Shown: piece by piece, positions 17,015 through 25,096 of the stretch
Layout of the letters: the number at the start of each line of letters is the position of its first letter
Numbering within the stretch: the stretch's first letter is position 1
Assembly: GCF_007990755.1 (NCBI RefSeq)
Contig: NZ_BJXA01000078.1
Span: 1 to 41,655 of the forward strand
DNA: 41,655 nucleotides
Origin: Nocardia ninae NBRC 108245
Lineage (GTDB): Bacteria; Actinomycetota; Actinomycetes; Mycobacteriales; Mycobacteriaceae
Direction of reading: 5' to 3'
Program-made: the position numbers and the translations under genes
The notes under the pieces: model-generated
Database searches by the model: none
What the model saw: the letters and a program-made list of their open reading frames with translations, nothing else
What the model was told of the DNA's origin: nothing

Positions 17015-18496
17015 ATGACCACTCAACGCAATCCGTGGCTGGCGCTCACCGCGCTGGTTGTCGGCTTCTTCATGATCCTGCTCGACATGACGATCGTCGC
17101 GGTCGCCAACCCGGCGATCATGGAGGATCTGCACGCCGACATCTCGCAGGTGATCTGGGTGACCAGCGCCTACCTGCTCACCTACGCGGTGCCGCTGCTG
17201 GTCACCGGCAGGCTCGGTGATCGCTTCGGCCCCAAGAACATCTACCTGATCGGCCTGACCGTGTTCACCGCGGCGTCGCTGTGGTGCGGACTGTCCGGCA
17301 CCATCGGCATGCTGATCGCCGCGCGGGCCGCCCAGGGCATCGGTGCCGCGCTGATGACGCCGCAGACCATGGCGGTGATCACCCGCACCTTCCCGCCGGA
17401 CAAGCGCGGCGCGGCCATGGGACTGTGGGGCGGCGTGGCCGGGCTCGCGACGCTGGTCGGGCCGATCCTCGGCGGCGTGCTGGTCGACGGCCTCGGCTGG
17501 AAGTGGATCTTCTTCGTCAACGTGCCGATCGGCATCGTCGCCTTCGCGCTGGCCGCCTGGCTGGTGCCCGCGCTGCCGACCAACCGGCACAAGTTCGACA
17601 TCCCCGGCGTGCTGCTCAGCGCTGTCGGCATGTTCCTGCTGGTGTTCGGCATCCAGGAGGGCAACAGCAACGATTGGTCGCTGCGGATCTGGCTGGTGAT
17701 CGGCGCGGGCGTACTGGTGCTCGCCGCGTTCGCGGTGAACCAGGCGCGCAATACCGGCGAGCCGCTGCTGCCACTGAAGTTGTTCAAGGAACGCAACTTC
17801 GCGCTGTCCAACACCGCCATCGCCGCGATGGGCGCCACCGTCACCGCGTTCAGCGTGCCGTCCTACTTCTATCTGCAGGCGGTGCGCGAGATGTCGCCGA
17901 CCGAGTCGGCCCTGGTGTTCGCGCCGATGGCGATCGTCACCCTCGTGTTCGCGCCGTTCGTAGGCCGGTTCGCCAACCGGCTGCACCCGCGGATCCTGCC
18001 GACCGTCGGATTCGCGCTGTTCGCCGTGTCGGTGTTCTGGTTCTCGGCATTGATGACGCCGGACGCTCCCATCATCTGGTTCCTGGTGTCCGCCGCGCTG
18101 GCCGGTTTCGCGAACTCGTGCATCTGGGGTCCGCTCGCGACCACCGCCACGCACAACCTGCCGGTGCAGCAGGCCGGCGCCGGCGCGGGCGTCTACAACA
18201 CCACCCGTCAGGTGGGGTCGGTGCTCGGTAGCGCGGCGATCAGCGCCTTGATCGCCGCTCGGATGTCGGCCAACGGACTGGGTGGCGGCAAAGTAGCCGA
18301 AGGTGGTGCGGGCCAAGGCCCCATCCCCGAATTCGTCAAGGATTCGTTCAGTACCGCACTGGGCCAATCAATGCTGTTGCCCGCGGGCATCCTGCTGATC
18401 GGTGTTATCGCCTCGGCCCTGTTCATTCGGCATGGCAAACCTCCGGTGGCCGACGCGAAGGATGCGCCTGCCAAAGCGGAGTCGCTGACCGGCTGA
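17015..18496 (+). CDS. MFS multidrug exporter, DHA2 (14-helix) family
   Basis: A 493-residue proton-driven exporter of the EmrB/QacA family. Helix 1 carries the DHA2 motif LDMTIVAVANPAI; motif A is GRLGDRFGPKN after helix 2; motif C-like GLATLVGPILGGVL lies in helix 5 near residue 152. About 14 hydrophobic helices are visible, with a polar loop around residues 425-450 before the last helix and an acidic/basic cytoplasmic tail. ATG at 17015 is chosen; an earlier frame (16946) adds an unlikely 23-residue polar lead. It is probably co-transcribed with the PadR regulator and ends at a strong hairpin. Substrate unknown; export of a toxic organic compound is the family expectation. Confidence 0.9.
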   Translation: MTTQRNPWLALTALVVGFFMILLDMTIVAVANPAIMEDLHADISQVIWVTSAYLLTYAVPLLVTGRLGDRFGPKNIYLIGLTVFTAASLWCGLSGTIGMLIAARAAQGIGAALMTPQTMAVITRTFPPDKRGAAMGLWGGVAGLATLVGPILGGVLVDGLGWKWIFFVNVPIGIVAFALAAWLVPALPTNRHKFDIPGVLLSAVGMFLLVFGIQEGNSNDWSLRIWLVIGAGVLVLAAFAVNQARNTGEPLLPLKLFKERNFALSNTAIAAMGATVTAFSVPSYFYLQAVREMSPTESALVFAPMAIVTLVFAPFVGRFANRLHPRILPTVGFALFAVSVFWFSALMTPDAPIIWFLVSAALAGFANSCIWGPLATTATHNLPVQQAGAGAGVYNTTRQVGSVLGSAAISALIAARMSANGLGGGKVAEGGAGQGPIPEFVKDSFSTALGQSMLLPAGILLIGVIASALFIRHGKPPVADAKDAPAKAESLTG

Positions 18497-18507
18497 CAAT
18501 TCGGTGC

Positions 18508-18545
18508 CACTGCGCCCCACGGACATTCGTTTCGTGGGCGCAGTG
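18508..18545 (+). terminator. Terminator of the padR-exporter unit
   Basis: CACTGCGCCCCACG (18508-18521) pairs with CGTGGGCGCAGTG (18533-18545), a 13-bp stem with a single bulged C and an 11-base loop. No T tract follows, as is common in high-GC actinobacteria. It starts 11 bases after the exporter stop. Confidence 0.7.
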
Positions 18546-18618
18546 CCGTACGCGGACCGTAAGCTGTCCGCACGTCGTTGCCGAACGCGGCGTTGGAGCC
18601 GGTGGGGGTTGTTCAGGT

Positions 18619-18924
18619 ATGGCAGAGAACTATCGCGTCGTTTTCCCGGAGGGGTATCACGGCCGACGGGAGGCGGAGACCGCGGACAAGGGGTGGCTCG
18701 ATGTCGAAGTCGCGTTTGCCGACGGCTCGGTATTCCCGGTCTCCTTCTATGACCCGGCTCGATTGCGGCAAACCATCGAAGACGAGATCGCCGGTGGCAG
18801 TCTCTATTTCACCGAACCGAATCTGGTAATTCTCAGAAAGGTCACCACGGAGAACATCGAGCTAGCTGTCAAAGACATGGTAGACACGGGCTTCTTCGAC
18901 AGCATCGCGCCCGACGAACGGTAG
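18619..18924 (+). CDS. Small conserved-looking cytoplasmic protein, unknown
   Basis: A 101-residue acidic soluble protein starting MAENYRVVFPEGYHGRREAE. It has alternating beta-like strands (WLDVEVAFADGSVFPVSFYD, GSLYFTEPNLVILRKVT) and an amphipathic helix (TENIELAVKDMVDTGFFDSI), suggesting a compact alpha/beta domain. No family is recognised and no catalytic motif is visible. Codon use is regular and the ATG is clear, so it is probably real. It converges on the Uma2 gene with 32 bases between. Confidence 0.65.
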   Translation: MAENYRVVFPEGYHGRREAETADKGWLDVEVAFADGSVFPVSFYDPARLRQTIEDEIAGGSLYFTEPNLVILRKVTTENIELAVKDMVDTGFFDSIAPDER

Positions 18925-18956
18925 AACGCGTTGTCCTGACCTGTGGCTACAGCTGC

Positions 18957-19583
18957 TCAAAGAGTCAGATCGGTGAGTCGATCCCAGCTGATCTTGAGGC
19001 GAATAGGCCCGTCGATGGCATGCTCCGGACTCGTCGGCTCCAGCACTTGGTGCGGTCGGTACTGGCAGAGCGCGATGTCGAGCACATAGATCTCGATGCG
19101 CGCGACTCGGTTGTCAGCAACCCACACGATCCAGTACCAGGGGATGCCCGCGAGGGCGTACTCAGCCTTCTTTTCCCCTATATCGATCTTTTCGGTTCCT
19201 GGCGATACGACCTCGACCGCGAGTTTCACCAGCGATGCGGGTAGTGGGCGCAGGTCATCCGGAGCACACTCGAACAGGGCCGCATCCGGACGCCGGATGG
19301 TTGTCCTCGGCAGCTCCCAGAGCACCACGTCGAAATCCGTATTCACGTCGAGACAGCCATCCTGGTACTGGCTCATGTGTTCTCGTGCAGCGGATTCGAG
19401 CAATTCGACGATCCGACGAGCCGCCGTCTGATGCGACCGTGTCGGTGCCTCGGCCCTGACCGCTTCTCCGTTGACTACTTCGACCAGACGACAGAAATCC
19501 TCAGGCAGTTGCCGCCAGATCTCGACGGTGATCGGCTCCGGCTGCAAGTTGTCGGATTTCGCCCAGTCGAAGATGGCGGACAC
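18957..19583 (-). CDS. Uma2-family nuclease-like protein (DUF820)
   Basis: A 208-residue protein of the Uma2/DUF820 family, which has a PD-(D/E)XK nuclease-like fold and is often scattered in many copies in actinobacteria and cyanobacteria. Signatures: RLVEVVNGEAV with the early Glu, RRPDAALFE, LAVEVVSPGTEKIDIGEKKAEYALAGIPWYWIV, where Glu of VEVVSP and the downstream Lys form the putative active site. The start is GTG at 19583. Biological role in the family is unproven; it may process nucleic acid or act with mobile DNA. No partner gene is coupled to it. Confidence 0.85.
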   Translation of the reverse strand: MSAIFDWAKSDNLQPEPITVEIWRQLPEDFCRLVEVVNGEAVRAEAPTRSHQTAARRIVELLESAAREHMSQYQDGCLDVNTDFDVVLWELPRTTIRRPDAALFECAPDDLRPLPASLVKLAVEVVSPGTEKIDIGEKKAEYALAGIPWYWIVWVADNRVARIEIYVLDIALCQYRPHQVLEPTSPEHAIDGPIRLKISWDRLTDLTL

Positions 19584-19651
19584 GTGCGCTCCTCAGAAGT
19601 AGGTACAGTTCAGCAAAACCACGCGTTTACCTGTACAGATCCTAGCGTGGT

Positions 19652-21226
19652 TCAGTTGACCTGGAGGGTGACGGAGGGGTAGCCGGTGGCGCCGTCGGGG
19701 ACCACGTCGCGGCGTTCGGCGGTTTGGACCTCGCCGGTGCCGTCGGTGGTGCGGGCGCGCAGAGTGTGCGGGCCCGGGGTGGCGTCCCAGTCGTAAGTCC
19801 ATTGGCGCCAGGTATCGATGGAATGTTCTTCGGCCAACTGGGCTGGTTGCCAGGGGCCGTTGTCGATCTGTACTTCTACGGTGCGGACGCCGCGATGCTG
19901 CGCCCAGGCGACGCCGGCGACGACGGTGCGGCCCTGCTTGATTCGGCCGCGGGGACGAGGGGTGTCGATGCGGGTGCCGGTTTTGACCGGACCCAGGGCA
20001 GACCACCCACGACGAGTCCAATAGGCGGTGGCGCGATCGAAACGGGTGACCTCCAGCTCGGTCACCCACTTCGTCGCGGAGACATAGCCGAAGAGCCCGG
20101 GGACCACCAGCCGCGCGGGATAGCCGTGCACCACGGGGAGTGGTTCGCCGTTCATGCCGACGGCGAGGAGCGCGTCGCGGCCGTCGGTGAGCACCGACAG
20201 CGGAGTACCCGCGGTCCAGCCGTCGGTGCTGTGCGACAGCACCATGTCCGCGTCCGGGTGCGGTCCCGCTTCGGCGAGCAGTTCGTCGAGCCGATAGCCG
20301 AGCCAGCGGGCATTGCCGATCAGGTCGCCGCCGACCGGATTGGACACGCACGCCAGCGTGACCAGCCGCTCCACGGCCGGTCGATTCGCCAAATCCGCCC
20401 AGGTGAGCCGGATTTCCCGGTCCACCATGCCGTGGATGCGCAGCGACCAGTCGTCCTTGGAGACCTGCGGCACGATGAGCGCGGTGTCGATGCGGTAGAA
20501 GTCCGAGTTGGCGGTCAGGTAAGGCGTGAGGCCGGGGACCCGCAGGTCGGCGCCCGGCGCGATCGGTACCTCCGGCGCAGTCGGCTGCGGCAACTCGACC
20601 GCCGCTCGCTCGCCCGACACATCGCTGCGCCGCACCCCGAATAATCGTCCGCCGACGCCGGTGACCGCGGCCAAGCCGCCCACCACCAGCAGGCCTTGCA
20701 GCACCTGCCGTCGCTCGGGAGTCGCGTCGGCGGCTACCTTCTCCGGCGCACCCGTTACGGATTCCGCATCGCCGCTTGGTGTTTCAGCGTCGCTCTGCGG
20801 TTCGGTGGCATCGATCCGCCGGGTCAGGACCCGCAACGCGTAGATGCCGACGCCGACACCGACGATGGTCGGCAGCGCACCGGACGCACTGGTCCGCGCG
20901 ACCGCCGCGAAGACCGCGACCACGCCGAAGACCGCGAGGATCGCCGAACCCGCCGCACGCGAGGTGCGTTCGATCGCACCCGCAATCGCGGCAACGACCA
21001 CCGCGACCACCGCCATGCAGGCATACAGCACCGCCTTGTCGCTGGTGCCGAAAGTGCTGATGGCCCACTCGCGAATGCCGTCGGGCGTGTGGTCGACCAC
21101 GGTCGCGCCGAGGGCATTGAGGGGCGCGCTGTCGGCGCCGACGAACGCCGCGAGCAGTTCCGCGACGCCGAGCGCCACAGCTGCCGAGACGATCCCAGCC
21201 GCGACCCGCACTCGCAGATTGGCCAT
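19652..21226 (-). CDS. Membrane-anchored molybdopterin oxidoreductase (sulfite oxidase family)
   Basis: A 524-residue protein starting at ATG 21226. The N-terminal half has four hydrophobic helices (about residues 7-28, 64-86, 94-112, 117-135) and a fifth, Gly-rich one near 175-197. A sulfite-oxidase-type molybdenum cofactor domain follows (about 235-420): WSLRIHGMVDREIRLTW, LACVSNPVGGDLIGNARWLG with the Cys that should bind Mo, and VHGYPARLVVPGLFGYVSATKWV. A C-terminal immunoglobulin-like Mo-co dimerisation domain (VVAGVAWAQHRGVRTVEVQID, WRQWTYDWDATPGPHTL) completes it. The catalytic domain is probably outside the membrane; the helices may pass electrons to the chain or merely anchor it. No heme subunit gene is adjacent. 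The substrate is not known. Confidence 0.88.
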   Translation of the reverse strand: MANLRVRVAAGIVSAAVALGVAELLAAFVGADSAPLNALGATVVDHTPDGIREWAISTFGTSDKAVLYACMAVVAVVVAAIAGAIERTSRAAGSAILAVFGVVAVFAAVARTSASGALPTIVGVGVGIYALRVLTRRIDATEPQSDAETPSGDAESVTGAPEKVAADATPERRQVLQGLLVVGGLAAVTGVGGRLFGVRRSDVSGERAAVELPQPTAPEVPIAPGADLRVPGLTPYLTANSDFYRIDTALIVPQVSKDDWSLRIHGMVDREIRLTWADLANRPAVERLVTLACVSNPVGGDLIGNARWLGYRLDELLAEAGPHPDADMVLSHSTDGWTAGTPLSVLTDGRDALLAVGMNGEPLPVVHGYPARLVVPGLFGYVSATKWVTELEVTRFDRATAYWTRRGWSALGPVKTGTRIDTPRPRGRIKQGRTVVAGVAWAQHRGVRTVEVQIDNGPWQPAQLAEEHSIDTWRQWTYDWDATPGPHTLRARTTDGTGEVQTAERRDVVPDGATGYPSVTLQVN

Positions 21227-21354
21227 GAACTCGAGCGTACTGCCGGGTCGCCTCCGCCAGATGACCAATCAAGGAAGGTGCTGGGCAGGGAAATCGACCA
21301 AGATCAAGATGAACTGGCGGCGGCGCCCTTTCGCGCGACGCCTACCTGATCTCG

Positions 21355-22011
21355 CTATTCCGCGAATTCGTCGGCCAAGGTGTTCCAGAACATGAGTTCG
21401 TAGCTCTGGAAGAGCCGGGCGTACAGGTGCGCCTCGTCGGTGTTCAGGCGCGCGGAGTCGATGCCGGCTTGGATGGCGCGCAGCGCTTGCTGCTCGACCT
21501 CGGGGGCGTCCGCGGCGAAGTGGTCGAAGAACGCGCAGGCCGCGTCCTCGAAGCCATAGTGCTCGCGCATGCCTGCGGCGACGTCGCGGCAGTAGCGGCC
21601 GAAGGTGGCGAGATTCGCGAAGATGCCCGCGGCGACCGCGGCCGGTTCGCCGTTCAGTGCCAGCCAGGCCACGTAGGCGGGGTACGCCTGGCAGCCCGCG
21701 CGCGGCAGTTCGGTGCCGGGGTCTCGTCCGGCCGCCACCACCAGCGCGTGCAACATCTCCTGCGCCTGCTGTTCGCCCGGCGCGAGCATGCCGAAGAAGG
21801 TGCGGGCATGCGGGTGGTCCGCGCGGGCGGCCAGCGCGTGGAAGCTGCGCCAGTCGCTACTGGTGATCCGCCACTCCTCGGTGGCGATCGCGGCGAACAC
21901 GCCCCTTGCCGCCTTACCCGTGGTGATCAGCGGTATGAGCCGATTATCCGCGTCCCGCGGCGCCAGTTCCGCCTGGATCATGGCCAGCAATTTCCTTGCG
22001 CCATCAGTCAT
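21355..22011 (-). CDS. TenA/PqqC-like (heme-oxygenase fold) protein
   Basis: A 218-residue all-helical cytoplasmic protein of the TenA/THI-4/PqqC superfamily: RGVFAAIATEEWRITSSDWRSF, FFGMLAPGEQQAQEMLHAL, AYPAYVAWLALNGEPAAVAAGIFANLATFGRYCRDVAAGM, FFDHFAADAPEVEQQALRAI. Members include thiaminases, cofactor oxygenases and uncharacterised proteins; there is no thiamine or PQQ gene nearby, so the role is open. ATG at 22011 is preceded by GGAGG at 22020-22024 (8-base spacing); starts further upstream fall in the structured leader and lack such a site. Its leader contains a long hairpin (22139-22186). Confidence 0.75.
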   Translation of the reverse strand: MTDGARKLLAMIQAELAPRDADNRLIPLITTGKAARGVFAAIATEEWRITSSDWRSFHALAARADHPHARTFFGMLAPGEQQAQEMLHALVVAAGRDPGTELPRAGCQAYPAYVAWLALNGEPAAVAAGIFANLATFGRYCRDVAAGMREHYGFEDAACAFFDHFAADAPEVEQQALRAIQAGIDSARLNTDEAHLYARLFQSYELMFWNTLADEFAE

Positions 22012-22107
22012 CTCAGCAACCTCCGGTTCGCGATGGGGTTGCTCCATTGAAACCCGAACAGCAGGTGATGCGACGCAAAAGGCCGAAAAGTCTTCTCGCA
22101 CCAGGAA

Positions 22108-22186
22108 ACTCGGCCAGGTACTGGATCGTGACCCGAGTGGCGGCCTTGATCCGGTGAATACCTGGCCAGCTCACCGGATCGCCGCC
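22108..22186. other. Structured non-coding segment with long inverted repeat
   Basis: GGCGGC-CTT-GATCCGGTGA (22139-22157) pairs with TCACCGGATC-GCCGCC (22171-22186): 16 base pairs interrupted only by a 3-base bulge, with a 13-base loop. Beside it, ACTCGG and CCGAGT pair across 22108-22138, enclosing CCAG-GTA-CTGG. GCCAGGTA at 22113-22120 is also complementary to TACCTGGC at 22159-22166, so two alternative folds are possible. It lies in the leader of the TenA-like gene, after the fadD terminator. Confidence 0.55.
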
Positions 22187-22202
22187 TTCCGCAAATAGCC
22201 GA

Positions 22203-22241
22203 AAGGCGCCGCGCACGAGGAAACCTCGCGGGCGACGCCTC
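22203..22241 (-). terminator. Terminator of the acyl-CoA synthetase gene
   Basis: On the - strand, 15 bases past the ligase stop, GGCGTCGCCCGCGAGG, TTT, CCTCGTGCGCGGCGCC forms a 16-bp stem with three imperfect positions and a 3-base loop, followed by TTTCGG. Confidence 0.65.
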
Positions 22242-22254
22242 CCGGCGTTTCAGC

Positions 22255-24048
22255 TCAGCTGTAGATCTTCGCTACATCGTCGGCGTGCTGCTTCATGACG
22301 ACCGCGCGCTTGAGCGACAGCTTCGGGGTGAGCTCGCCACCCTCCTGCGTCCAATCGACCGGCAGGATGCTGACCTTCTTGATTCCCTCGGCATGCGAGA
22401 CCTTCTTGTTGGTCTCGGCGACCGCCGCGTCGATCTCGGCCACCAGCTCCGGGTTCTCGATCAGCTTCTCGATCGGGGTATCCGCAGGCACGTTGTGGTT
22501 CTTCTGCCAGCCCGGCAGCGCCTCCGGGTCCAGCGTGATCAGCGCGGCGATGAACGGCTGGCCGTCGCCGACCACCATCACCTGACTGATCAGCGGGTGC
22601 GCCCGCAGCGAGTCCTCGAGCAGCGCGGGGGACACGTTCTTGCCGCCCGCGGTGACGATGAGTTCCTTCTTGCGGCCGGTGATGGTGATGAACCCGTCCG
22701 CGTCGATGGCGCCGAGGTCGCCGGTCTTGAACCAGCCGTCCTGGAAGGCCTCCTCGGTGGCCGCCGGGTTGCCCCAGTAGCCGTCGAACACCACCGAGCC
22801 GCGCAGCAGCAGCTCGCCGTCCTCGGCGATCTTGGCGGCGTGGCCCTGGATCGGCTTGCCGACCGAACCCACCCGGATGTTCTCGGGGGTGTTCACGGTG
22901 ATCGCCGCGGTGGTCTCGGTGAGCCCGTAGCCCTCGTAAATGGTGACGCCGACGCCGCGGAAGAAGTGGCCCAGGCGCGCGCCCAGCGGGCCGCCGCCGG
23001 AGACCGCGGCGTCGCACTGGCCGCCGAGTGCGGTGCGCAGCTTGCTGTAGACCAGCTTGTCGAACAGCGCGTGCTTGAGCTTGAGCACCAGCCCGGGGCC
23101 GCCGTTGTCGATCGCCTCGCTCCACGCGATGGCGGTGTCCGCGGCGGCGTCGAAGATCTTGCCCTTGCCGCCGTCGTGCGCCTTCTGCTTCGCGCTGTTG
23201 AACACCTTCTCGAACACGCGCGGCACCGACAGGATGAAGTGCGGCTTGTACGTGCCGAACTGGTCGACCAGGGTGGACCAGTCGGAGGTGTGCGCGACGG
23301 TCACCTTGGCGTCGAACGCGACCAGCGCGACCGCGCGGGCGAAGACGTGCGCCAGCGGCAGGAACATCAGCGTCTTCTTGCCCGGCCGGATGAAGGTGGC
23401 CAGCGCGATCCCGTCGGACCTGGACTCGGCGTACAGGTTGGCGTGGGTGAGCATGACGCCCTTGGGGCGACCGGTGGTGCCGGAGGTGTAGATCAGGGTG
23501 GCGGCCGAGGCGGCGTTGACCTGCTTGCGCCGGTCGTGCACGAGCTGGTCGTCCAGCTCGGCGCCGCGGGTGATCAGCTCGTCGACCACACCCTTGTCGA
23601 TCTGCAGGGTCTCCTTCAGCTCCGTCAGCGCGCCTGCCTCGATCTCATCGATGGTGGCGCGGTGCTTGTCGCTGTCGACGATCAGCAGCTTGGTGGCGGA
23701 GTCCTGCAGGATCCACTTGGCCTGCTCGGCGGCCGAGCTGTCGTAGATGGCGACGGTGCAGCCGCCGACGGCCCAGATGGCGAAGTCGAGCACGGCCCAC
23801 TCGTAGCGGGTGGGTGCCATGATGGCGACCCGGTCGCCGAGTTCGATGCCCGAGGCGATCAATCCCTTGGCGACGCCGGTGACGGTCTTCGCGAACTCCG
23901 CGGCCGTCACGTCCCGCCAGCCGCCGTTGCCGGCCGGCACATTGAACAGCACCGCGTCGGGCGACTGCTCGGCATGCCGGAAGACGTTGTCGGAATTGTT
24001 CGCGTCTTCCGGAATGGTGTAGGAAGCCGGGACTTCGAACTCTCGCAT
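22255..24048 (-). CDS. fadD15: Long-chain fatty-acid CoA ligase, FadD15-like
   Basis: A 597-residue AMP-forming ligase that activates a fatty acid with ATP and joins it to CoA. Motifs: LIYTSGTTGRPKGVMLTHAN near residue 180 (P-loop), FLPLAHVFARAV, LSVPRVFEKVFN, YEGYGLTETTAAI near 360, GWFKTGDLGAIDADGFITITGRKKE near 430, and a C-terminal Lys-containing GELTPKLSLKRAVV. Size and sequence style match mycobacterial FadD15. ATG at 24048 has GGAAGG 6 bases upstream; the open frame continues upstream but without a ribosome site. It is the last gene of the leftward BVMO-SDR-esterase set, although the 119-base gap and a palindrome there suggest a promoter of its own. Confidence 0.9.
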   Translation of the reverse strand: MREFEVPASYTIPEDANNSDNVFRHAEQSPDAVLFNVPAGNGGWRDVTAAEFAKTVTGVAKGLIASGIELGDRVAIMAPTRYEWAVLDFAIWAVGGCTVAIYDSSAAEQAKWILQDSATKLLIVDSDKHRATIDEIEAGALTELKETLQIDKGVVDELITRGAELDDQLVHDRRKQVNAASAATLIYTSGTTGRPKGVMLTHANLYAESRSDGIALATFIRPGKKTLMFLPLAHVFARAVALVAFDAKVTVAHTSDWSTLVDQFGTYKPHFILSVPRVFEKVFNSAKQKAHDGGKGKIFDAAADTAIAWSEAIDNGGPGLVLKLKHALFDKLVYSKLRTALGGQCDAAVSGGGPLGARLGHFFRGVGVTIYEGYGLTETTAAITVNTPENIRVGSVGKPIQGHAAKIAEDGELLLRGSVVFDGYWGNPAATEEAFQDGWFKTGDLGAIDADGFITITGRKKELIVTAGGKNVSPALLEDSLRAHPLISQVMVVGDGQPFIAALITLDPEALPGWQKNHNVPADTPIEKLIENPELVAEIDAAVAETNKKVSHAEGIKKVSILPVDWTQEGGELTPKLSLKRAVVMKQHADDVAKIYS

Positions 24049-24087
24049 CAGTGCCCTTCCACGTGGGTTTACTCGCCAGTAATCTAC

Positions 24088-24099
24088 GACACCTGTGTC
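24088..24099. promoter_or_regulatory. Palindrome upstream of the acyl-CoA ligase gene
   Basis: GACACCTGTGTC has 5-base perfect arms around CT. It lies 40 bases before the ligase start, next to TAGATT on the - strand (24081-24086), a possible -10 box. It could be an operator; the regulator is unknown. Confidence 0.3.
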
Positions 24100-24167
24100 A
24101 GGGCCGTGAGGTCGACCACCAGAAACGGATCCGTGCGTAACACCCGAGCTACGGACCCGCTTCGTAG

Positions 24168-25082
24168 TTATCCTAAGTCCCGGACATCCGCCGGTTGAAT
24201 CGCTTCCCGCAGGAACGCGGCCAGTTCGCTGAGCGCCGCGGCGGCCGGAGCGACCAGTGCGGCCTGCAGTTGCGCGACGTGCCACAGGCCGGTGCTCTCG
24301 GTGAACCGCACCGTTACCCCGGCTGCGCGCAGCGCGGCGACCAGGTCCCCGCATTGCCCGTGCAGCAACTCGTCGACGTCGACCTGGACGTAGGTCGGCG
24401 GCAACCCGACTAATACGCCGGTGAGCGGCGCGTAACCAGGATCACTCGAATCTCCGCCACCGAGATAGGCGGCGGCGCAGGCCCGCGACCACAGCCGGTT
24501 GATCACCAGGTCGCCGTCGCGTTCCGGGATCTGGTTGGGGTCGGTCCACGGCGCGATCAGGCCGAGCGCGGCCGGGGTGTGCCCGTGCCGGGCGATCAGC
24601 CGCTGCGCGGTGGCCAGCGACAACCCGCCGCCCGCCGAGTCACCGGCGAGGGCGATCTGGTCCGGGCGGTAGTCCGCGCTGTCCACCAGCTCCAGGAACG
24701 CCGCCTCGGCGTCGTCGAGCGCGGCGGGGAACGGATGCTCCGGCGCCAGTCGGTAGTCGGGAACGTAGACGGCAGCACCGGTTCGGTGGGCGAGCCGGGC
24801 GGCCAGCGAACGATGGGTGGCCGGCGAGCCGACCGCGTAACCGCCGCCGTGCAGATAGAGCACCGCGCCAGTGGGCGTCGGGGTGGCCGTGAGGCGTTCG
24901 GCGGGCCTGCCGCCGAGTCGAATCCGTTGAACGGTGGTGCCCGCTGGCACCAATTGCGCTACCGAGCCCAGTTCGAGCAAGCGGCGCTGCAGCCACCACG
25001 GTGCCCGCTGGTTCAGCGTGGCACGGAAGATGGGACGCAGCACCGCTCGCGCGACGGGCAGCGGAAGATTGAGATCCCGCAT
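24168..25082 (-). CDS. Alpha/beta-hydrolase esterase, HSL (Lip) family
   Basis: A 304-residue esterase of the hormone-sensitive-lipase family. The oxyanion-hole motif LYLHGGGYAVGS is near residue 76, the nucleophile Ser lies in LAGDSAGGGLSLA near 148, the acid is probably Asp in VDVDELLHGQ near 240, and the His is in TGLWHVAQLQA near 270. VPDYRLAPEHPFPAALDD is the usual linker. It would hydrolyse short to medium acyl esters in the cytoplasm. It starts 14 bases after the SDR stop. In this setting it could open the ester made by the Baeyer-Villiger enzyme. Confidence 0.9.
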   Translation of the reverse strand: MRDLNLPLPVARAVLRPIFRATLNQRAPWWLQRRLLELGSVAQLVPAGTTVQRIRLGGRPAERLTATPTPTGAVLYLHGGGYAVGSPATHRSLAARLAHRTGAAVYVPDYRLAPEHPFPAALDDAEAAFLELVDSADYRPDQIALAGDSAGGGLSLATAQRLIARHGHTPAALGLIAPWTDPNQIPERDGDLVINRLWSRACAAAYLGGGDSSDPGYAPLTGVLVGLPPTYVQVDVDELLHGQCGDLVAALRAAGVTVRFTESTGLWHVAQLQAALVAPAAAALSELAAFLREAIQPADVRDLG

Positions 25083-25096
25083 GGGTCAAACTCGAA

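Noticed and set aside
22012-22200. TPP riboswitch in front of the TenA-like gene
   Set aside because: CTGAGA occurs only at the start codon and the second conserved half (ATGCCAGCG-type) is missing; the hairpin geometry does not fit.
22285-24198. 637-residue + strand frame opposite the acyl-CoA ligase
   Set aside because: A high-GC antisense open frame; the ligase on the other strand explains the region completely.
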